From contig JAUMVN010000001.1 in assembly GCA_030530145.1 (NCBI GenBank), positions 1-64,000 on the forward strand: a stretch of 64,000 bases of DNA, read 5' to 3'. Each line of letters starts with the position of its first letter. The stretch's first letter is position 1. Shown here one piece after another: positions 57,138 through 64,000 of this stretch. Origin of the DNA: Coriobacteriia bacterium (lineage in GTDB: Bacteria; Actinomycetota; Coriobacteriia; Coriobacteriales; Atopobiaceae). The notes below the pieces were generated by a model, which saw nothing but the letters and a program-made list of their open reading frames with translations, was not told where the DNA came from and made no database searches. The position numbers were made by a program, and so were the translations under genes.

Positions 57138-59702
57138 CTAAACCTCCCCGTACTGTGCGTCCGCCAATTTAAGGTCCTCGAGGCCGTCCTTGTCGAGGAG
57201 CACCTCGCGCGGCTTGGAGCCGTTCGCGGGGCCGACGACGCCCTTGGCCTCGAGCATGTCCATGATCCTGCCCGCCCTAGCATACCCAACGGACAGCGCG
57301 CGCTGAAGACTCGAGGTGGAACCCAGCTGAGAATCCACGACGATGCGGGCGGCCTCCCAAATGAGCGGGTCGTCGTCCTTGGGTGCGTCGGGGCCCGCCG
57401 GCGCGCCGGGCGCGTTCGGCACCACGGCGGTGAGGATGTCCTCGTGGTAGTCGGCCGTGACCTGGCCCTTGATGAAACTAACCGTCTCCTCGATCTCGCC
57501 GTCGGAGACCCAGCACCCCTGCGCGCGCGTGGGCTTCTTTCCGCGGAGCTTGACGAGCATGTCTCCCTTGCCCAGGAGCTGCTCGGCGCCCTTCTGGTCG
57601 AGGATGATGCGCGAGTTCAGCGAGTTGTCGACCGAGAGCGCCACGCGGTTGTCGATGTTGGCGCGGATGAGGCCGGTGACGACGTCCGCCGACGGGCGCT
57701 GCGTCGCGACGATCAGGTGGATGCCCGCCGCGCGGCCGAGCTGGGCGATGCGCACGATGGAGCTCTCCACGTCCTTGCCGGCGACCATCATGAGGTCGGC
57801 GAGCTCGTCGATGACGATGACGAAGTAGGGCATGTGCTTCGGCGGGTTCTCCATGTCCGCGTACTTGTCGCCGTCGACGTTGCCGTTGAAGGTCTTGATG
57901 TCGCGCACCTTGTAGTGCTCGAAGACCTTCAGGCGCCGCTCCATCTCGGTCACGCCCCACTGAAGGGCGCTCGCGGCCTGGCGCGGCTCGGTGACGACCG
58001 GCACGTACAGATGCGGCAGGCCGGCATAGCCCGTGAACTCGACGCGCTTGGGGTCGACCATGATCAGGCGGACCTGCTCGGGGGTCGAGCGCATGAGCAT
58101 GCTCATGACGATGGCGTTGAGCAGCACCGACTTGCCGGAGCCGGTCGTGCCGGCAACCAGGAGGTGCGGCAGGCCAGCGAGGTCGACGACGATGGGCTTT
58201 CCCTCGGAATCGCGCCCGAAGGCGCACTCGAGCGGGCCGCCCTTCGCGTACGGGAGCACGTCGGAGAGAAAGACCGGCTGGGGCTTCTCGTTCGGGATCT
58301 CGATGCCGACGAGCGAGGTCCCCGGGATGGGGGCGAAGATGCGCACGGACTTGGCCGCGAGCGAGAGCGCGATGTCGTCCTCGAGGTTGACGATCTTGTT
58401 CACGCGCTCGCCCTCGCCCATGGAGATCTTGAACGTCGTGACCGACGGGCCGGCGATCCAGCCCTCGACGCGCGAGGTGAGGCCGAACTCCTCGAGGGTC
58501 CCCTGGAGCTTCTGCGCCGTGCCGGCGAGCTCGGAGTCGTTGGCGTAGCTGCCCGAGAACCCCGCGTTCTCCTTGAGGATGGAGAGGGGCGGGAGCTCGT
58601 AGGAATCGTTCCCATCGCCCGGGCGCTTGATCTCGGTCGGGGGCGCCGGCTGCTCCTTGGCCTCGCCGGCGGGGGCGTCGGCGCGCGCTGCGCCGGCGAG
58701 AAACGCGGGGACGGACCCGGCCGCGGCGGCATCCGCGGCAGCGGGGGCGCCGGCAGGGCCCTTCGCCTTCTTGGCCCCCTGCTTGCGGCGGGTGCGCGGC
58801 TCGAGCAGGGAGGTGGCGGCCTCCTCGACGTCCGACAGGTCGTCCGCCGCCGCGAACTCCTCAGCGATGGAGGCCGTCGAGCGCGCCTTCCGCTCGGCAG
58901 GCTGCTGGCCGCGCTTGAGAACGGTCGTCTTCCGGTTTCCGAGGAAGGTCGTCTCGCCCTCGCCCGTCTCGTCGAAGAGCGACGGCTGGGCGGCGGAGCC
59001 CGAGGACGACCCGCCCCGGGGCTGCTGGGCCTCCTCGCGCCGCTGCATGGTCTGCAGGCGCGTCTCGGCGCGCTCCGCGAGGCGCTCCTCGCGTCGGGCG
59101 GCGACGTCCTCGCGGGCGCGCTGCATTCCCTCGCCGAGGCGCGTGACCGCGTCGGAGATGGAGAAGCCGCAGATAACGATGCCCGCGGCGACCACGCCGA
59201 GCAGGCAGACGTTGCCGACGATGACGCCGACGAGCTTCGCCGCCCAGAACGCGACGAAGCCGCCGACGTAGCCGCCCGACTCGCCGACGGTCTCGGCCGA
59301 GAGGGCGAGCTCCGGGTTATCCCCGACGCCGGGCTGGTTGAGCGAGATCATGGCGAGGACGGCGAGGACGACGAGCGCGAGGCCCGCCGCCACATGGCCG
59401 GAGAAGGGCCCGTCCTCCCCCATGAAGAACGTCGTGGAGAAGAGGAACAGCGCCACGGGGACGAGCACCGCGCCCGCCCCGAAGCACATGGTGAGGGCAT
59501 GGCCCACCGCGCTCGTGACGACGGCGCCCGAGGGGACGACGACCGAGACGAACATCGCGATGGCGAGCACCGCCAGGACGACCCCGGCGATGTCGCGCTC
59601 CGCGTCGGTGAGGACGATGCCCTCGGCCTTGGGCCGGGCCTTGCCGCCCTTGGCCTTGGGCGAGCCCTTCTTTGCTGCGTTCCTGCTGCGGCTGGAGGGC
59701 AT
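57138..59702 (-). CDS. ftsK: DNA translocase FtsK/SpoIIIE
   Basis: The 854-residue protein has about four N-terminal membrane helices (residues 30-190), a linker rich in Ala/Gly, and the motor domain with Walker A AGTTGSGKSVLL, DPKRVEF, and VIDELADLMM. A gamma winged helix (SVGYARAGRIMDMLEAKGVV) that reads polar KOPS-like sequences ends the protein. It pumps chromosome termini during division. It lies three bases from the RNase J stop. Confidence 0.95.
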   Translation of the reverse strand: MPSSRSRNAAKKGSPKAKGGKARPKAEGIVLTDAERDIAGVVLAVLAIAMFVSVVVPSGAVVTSAVGHALTMCFGAGAVLVPVALFLFSTTFFMGEDGPFSGHVAAGLALVVLAVLAMISLNQPGVGDNPELALSAETVGESGGYVGGFVAFWAAKLVGVIVGNVCLLGVVAAGIVICGFSISDAVTRLGEGMQRAREDVAARREERLAERAETRLQTMQRREEAQQPRGGSSSGSAAQPSLFDETGEGETTFLGNRKTTVLKRGQQPAERKARSTASIAEEFAAADDLSDVEEAATSLLEPRTRRKQGAKKAKGPAGAPAAADAAAAGSVPAFLAGAARADAPAGEAKEQPAPPTEIKRPGDGNDSYELPPLSILKENAGFSGSYANDSELAGTAQKLQGTLEEFGLTSRVEGWIAGPSVTTFKISMGEGERVNKIVNLEDDIALSLAAKSVRIFAPIPGTSLVGIEIPNEKPQPVFLSDVLPYAKGGPLECAFGRDSEGKPIVVDLAGLPHLLVAGTTGSGKSVLLNAIVMSMLMRSTPEQVRLIMVDPKRVEFTGYAGLPHLYVPVVTEPRQAASALQWGVTEMERRLKVFEHYKVRDIKTFNGNVDGDKYADMENPPKHMPYFVIVIDELADLMMVAGKDVESSIVRIAQLGRAAGIHLIVATQRPSADVVTGLIRANIDNRVALSVDNSLNSRIILDQKGAEQLLGKGDMLVKLRGKKPTRAQGCWVSDGEIEETVSFIKGQVTADYHEDILTAVVPNAPGAPAGPDAPKDDDPLIWEAARIVVDSQLGSTSSLQRALSVGYARAGRIMDMLEAKGVVGPANGSKPREVLLDKDGLEDLKLADAQYGEV

Positions 59703-59705
59703 CCC

Positions 59706-61370
59706 TTAGACCTCCAGGACGACCGGGATGACCATCGGGCGGGCATGGGTCTTGTTCCAGAGCAGGTTTGAGAGCTGGTTGCGGACGTTGCGGCGGACGG
59801 CGTCGATGTTCACGCCGTCGGCGTTGGTGAGCTTCTCGACCTGCTGGCGGATCATGAGCTGCGCGTCCTCGAGGAAGGCGGGGTCGGACGAGAAAGAGAC
59901 ACCGCGGGCGTTGATCTCGATGGCCTTGACCGTGCCCTTCTTGCCCGTGAGGGCGATGGTGCAGGTTACGACGCCGTCGTCGGCGAGCTTCTGGCGGTCG
60001 CGGAGCACCACGGGGTCGGCCTCGGTCACGGTGCCGCCGTCGACGTAGACGACGCCGGACTCGACCGCGCGGCCGCGGCGGACCTTGTGGTTCACGAGCT
60101 CGAGGGAGTCGCCGTTGTCGAGGATGAAGACGTTCTTCTCGCTCATACCGAGGTCGAGCGCGAGCTGGGCGTGGGCGCGCAGGTGCTGCGCCTCGCCGTG
60201 GACCGGCATGAAATAGCGCGGGCGGGCCATGGAGAGCATGAGCTTGAGCTCCTCCTGGGAACCGTGGCCCGACACGTGGACCAGGGTCTTGCTCTTGTCG
60301 TAGATGTCGCAGCCGATCTTGGAGAGCGAGTTGACGATGGCCTGGACGCTCTTCTCGTTGCCGGGCACCGGCGTGGCCGAGATGATCACGGTGTCGGAGG
60401 CGTTGATGGACAGCGACTTGTGCTCGCCGTTGGCCATGCGCGCCAGCGCCGAGAGCGGCTCGCCTTGGCTACCGGTGCAGAGAACAACGATCTGGTCGGA
60501 ATCGAGCTTATCGATGTCGAAGGCGTCGATGATGTCGTCGGCGCCGATCTTGAGGTAGCCGAGCTCGCGCGCGACCTTGGTGTTCGTGACCATGGAGCGG
60601 CCGGTCACGACGACCTTGCGGCCGACGGACGTGGCGGCGTCGCAGACCTGCTGCAGGCGATGGATATGCGACGAGAAGCTCGCGACGAAGACGCGGCCGG
60701 GCGCGTTCTTGATGATGTGGCGCAGGTTCGGGCCGACGGCAGCCTCGGAGGGCGTGTACCCGGGGCGGGTCGCGTTCGTCGAGTCGGAGAGCAGAAGGTC
60801 GATGCCGTTGCCGCCGAACTTGTTGATGGCCTGGTAGTTGGGCCTGCGACCGTCGATGGGCGTGTTGTCGAGCTTGAAGTCGCCCGTGTGCATGACGGTT
60901 CCCGCCGGGGTCTGCATATAGACGCCGAGCGCCCCCGGGATGGAGTGCGTCATCGAGAAGAACGTCAGGTTGATGGCGCCGAGGTTCACGTTCGAGCCGT
61001 CCTGGACCTCACGGAACTTGGGGCTCTTGATCTTGTGCTCGGCGAGCTTGCCCTCGATCATGCCGAGGGTGAGCTTGCTCGAGTAGATGGGGACCTTCTT
61101 GGTGAGGTCCATGAGCAGGTACGGCAGCGCGCCGGTGTGGTCCTCGTGGCCGTGGGTGATCACGATGCCGCGCAGCTTGTGCTCGTTCTCGAGCACATAG
61201 GTGTAGTCAGGCAGGATGAGGTCGATACCGGGCATATTGTCGTCCGGGAACATCAATCCGGCGTCGATCAAGACCATGTCGTCCCCGTACTCGAAGGCGG
61301 TCATGTTCTTGCCGATGCCGTCGAGACCACCCAGCGGGATGATCTTCAGGGCGATATCTTTCTTGGGCAT
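59706..61370 (-). CDS. rnj: Ribonuclease J
   Basis: The 554-residue metallo-beta-lactamase ribonuclease has the zinc motif THGHEDH (H73, H75, D77, H78), the beta-CASP domain (SGRGS-like GRSMV block, CTGSQGEPLSALARMA, VHGEAQH) and a C-terminal domain. It is a 5'-to-3' exo- and endonuclease for mRNA and rRNA. ATG 61370 was chosen at the conserved start; GAAAGG lies 12 bases before. With rny and pnp it gives a full Gram-positive-type RNA decay set. Confidence 0.93.
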   Translation of the reverse strand: MPKKDIALKIIPLGGLDGIGKNMTAFEYGDDMVLIDAGLMFPDDNMPGIDLILPDYTYVLENEHKLRGIVITHGHEDHTGALPYLLMDLTKKVPIYSSKLTLGMIEGKLAEHKIKSPKFREVQDGSNVNLGAINLTFFSMTHSIPGALGVYMQTPAGTVMHTGDFKLDNTPIDGRRPNYQAINKFGGNGIDLLLSDSTNATRPGYTPSEAAVGPNLRHIIKNAPGRVFVASFSSHIHRLQQVCDAATSVGRKVVVTGRSMVTNTKVARELGYLKIGADDIIDAFDIDKLDSDQIVVLCTGSQGEPLSALARMANGEHKSLSINASDTVIISATPVPGNEKSVQAIVNSLSKIGCDIYDKSKTLVHVSGHGSQEELKLMLSMARPRYFMPVHGEAQHLRAHAQLALDLGMSEKNVFILDNGDSLELVNHKVRRGRAVESGVVYVDGGTVTEADPVVLRDRQKLADDGVVTCTIALTGKKGTVKAIEINARGVSFSSDPAFLEDAQLMIRQQVEKLTNADGVNIDAVRRNVRNQLSNLLWNKTHARPMVIPVVLEV

Positions 61371-61512
61371 TCCTAAAACTGAACCTTTCTGATTAAGCCG
61401 ATAGGTGCTATTCGACGATTGGCAGTGCCGCCAACCGAACAATCCAGTCCGTGCGCCGATTGCGCAAGCTGATTCATTGTAACTAAGAATGAGGCCCGCT
61501 CGCGCACTTACA

Positions 61513-61541
61513 TAAAAAGAGGCCCCGCGTGCGCGGGGCCT
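61513..61541 (-). terminator. Terminator after pnp
   Basis: On the minus strand AGGCCCCGCG pairs with CGCGGGGCCT and is followed by CTTTTTATG, 28 bases after the pnp stop. The remaining gap to 61371 holds the rnj leader, with a possible -10 box TACAAT at 61476-61481. Confidence 0.88.
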
Positions 61542-61568
61542 CCTCTCGAGTCGGCTTATAGCCGGCGC

Positions 61569-63797
<2,229 letters not shown>

Positions 63798-63815
63798 TTT
63801 TCTTTTCCCTTATCT

Positions 63816-63862
63816 CCGCCTGCCACATCGCAGGCGGGCCTTCTTGCGGGGCCCTTCCCCGC
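63816..63862 (-). promoter_or_regulatory. Hairpins in pnp leader
   Basis: Two stems lie just before the pnp ribosome site: CCGCCTGC with GCAGGCGG (63816-63837) and GCGGGG with CCCCGC (63846-63862). In enteric bacteria a leader hairpin is the site of RNase III-dependent PNPase autocontrol; a similar role here is inferred. Confidence 0.5.
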
Positions 63863-63884
63863 GGCGTTCCCCGGGCTCCTCCCG

Positions 63885-63917
63885 GAAAACACAACAAGGG
63901 GCACCCGCAGGTGCCCC
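63885..63917 (-). terminator. Terminator or attenuator between rpsO and pnp
   Basis: On the minus strand GGGGCACC pairs with GGTGCCCC and is followed by TTGTTGTGTTTT, 22 bases after the rpsO stop. Partial read-through would feed pnp. Confidence 0.65.
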
Positions 63918-63939
63918 CGTGTTTGAGAATCTGTGCGAC

Positions 63940-64000
63940 CTACTGGATGTTGTCGCGGATGCCGAGGCTCTTGATGAGGCTACGGTAGTTCTCGATGTCG
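63940..64000 (-). CDS. rpsO: Ribosomal protein S15, 3' end only
   Basis: The last 19 codons before TAG (63940-63942) read DIENYRSLIKSLGIRDNIQ, matching the S15 C-terminal RYR-x-LI-x-x-LG-(I/L)R pattern. The gene runs off the right edge. Its place before pnp agrees with the common rpsO-pnp order. Confidence 0.8.
   Translation of the reverse strand, partial: DIENYRSLIKSLGIRDNIQ

Overview
The window is GC-rich, densely packed bacterial chromosome with many 1-8 base gene overlaps and frequent GTG and TTG starts. The gene content (a SpoVS homologue without other sporulation genes, a GarA-like FHA protein beside an FtsR-like MerR regulator, a LysM gene between lexA and nrdR, and the pnp-rnj-ftsK-rodZ-rimO-pgsA-cinA-recA-recX-rny run) fits an actinobacterium of class Coriobacteriia, possibly an Olsenella/Atopobiaceae-type gut or oral anaerobe. 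The exact genus cannot be fixed by eye.

Bases 1-5150 are accessory and decayed. A phage scaffold gene is followed by a major capsid gene that has been broken and rearranged. Between its pieces lie a type I restriction methylase remnant (hsdM) and an apparently intact Fic gene. Next come an AbiE system with an intact antitoxin but a gutted toxin, a RelE-type toxin with only the tail of an antitoxin, and a small membrane protein. The region ends at a tRNA-Val/tRNA-Ala pair.

Bases 5400-25000 hold an acyltransferase and then a long plus-strand housekeeping run: an ABC-F ATPase, an M50 protease, scpA-scpB-rluB-cmk-plsC-ispH, then der-plsY-gpsA-rpe, a cysteine desulfurase, a coiled-coil zinc-ribbon protein, coaBC and a second ABC-F ATPase. 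The themes are chromosome condensation, ribosome maturation and phospholipid synthesis. Bases 25000-28200 carry a three-gene anaerobic glycerol-3-phosphate dehydrogenase-like flavoprotein operon.

Bases 28400-39570 contain an orphan PTS EIIB, tRNA-Pro, an MGMT-like protein, a radical SAM protein, serC, an M20 peptidase, a CDP-alcohol phosphatidyltransferase, a GcvT-like protein, a PatB-type C-S lyase with a RidA protein, the garA/ftsR-like pair, apt and a ClC transporter. Bases 39600-43630 hold nrdR-dut-trxB, a LysM gene and lexA; LexA-type operators are visible at the divergent lexA/LysM promoters and again at recA.

From 43600 to the end all genes are on the minus strand: rpsO (partial), pnp, rnj, ftsK, rodZ-like, yajQ, rimO, pgsA, cinA, recA, recX, rny, a GHKL ATPase, spoVS, miaB, miaA and hflX. 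They cover RNA processing and decay, tRNA modification, DNA repair and cell division.

The most unusual non-coding features are three intergenic fold-back repeat modules, each with its own sequence but the same layout, and a 110-base near-continuous hairpin just upstream of der.
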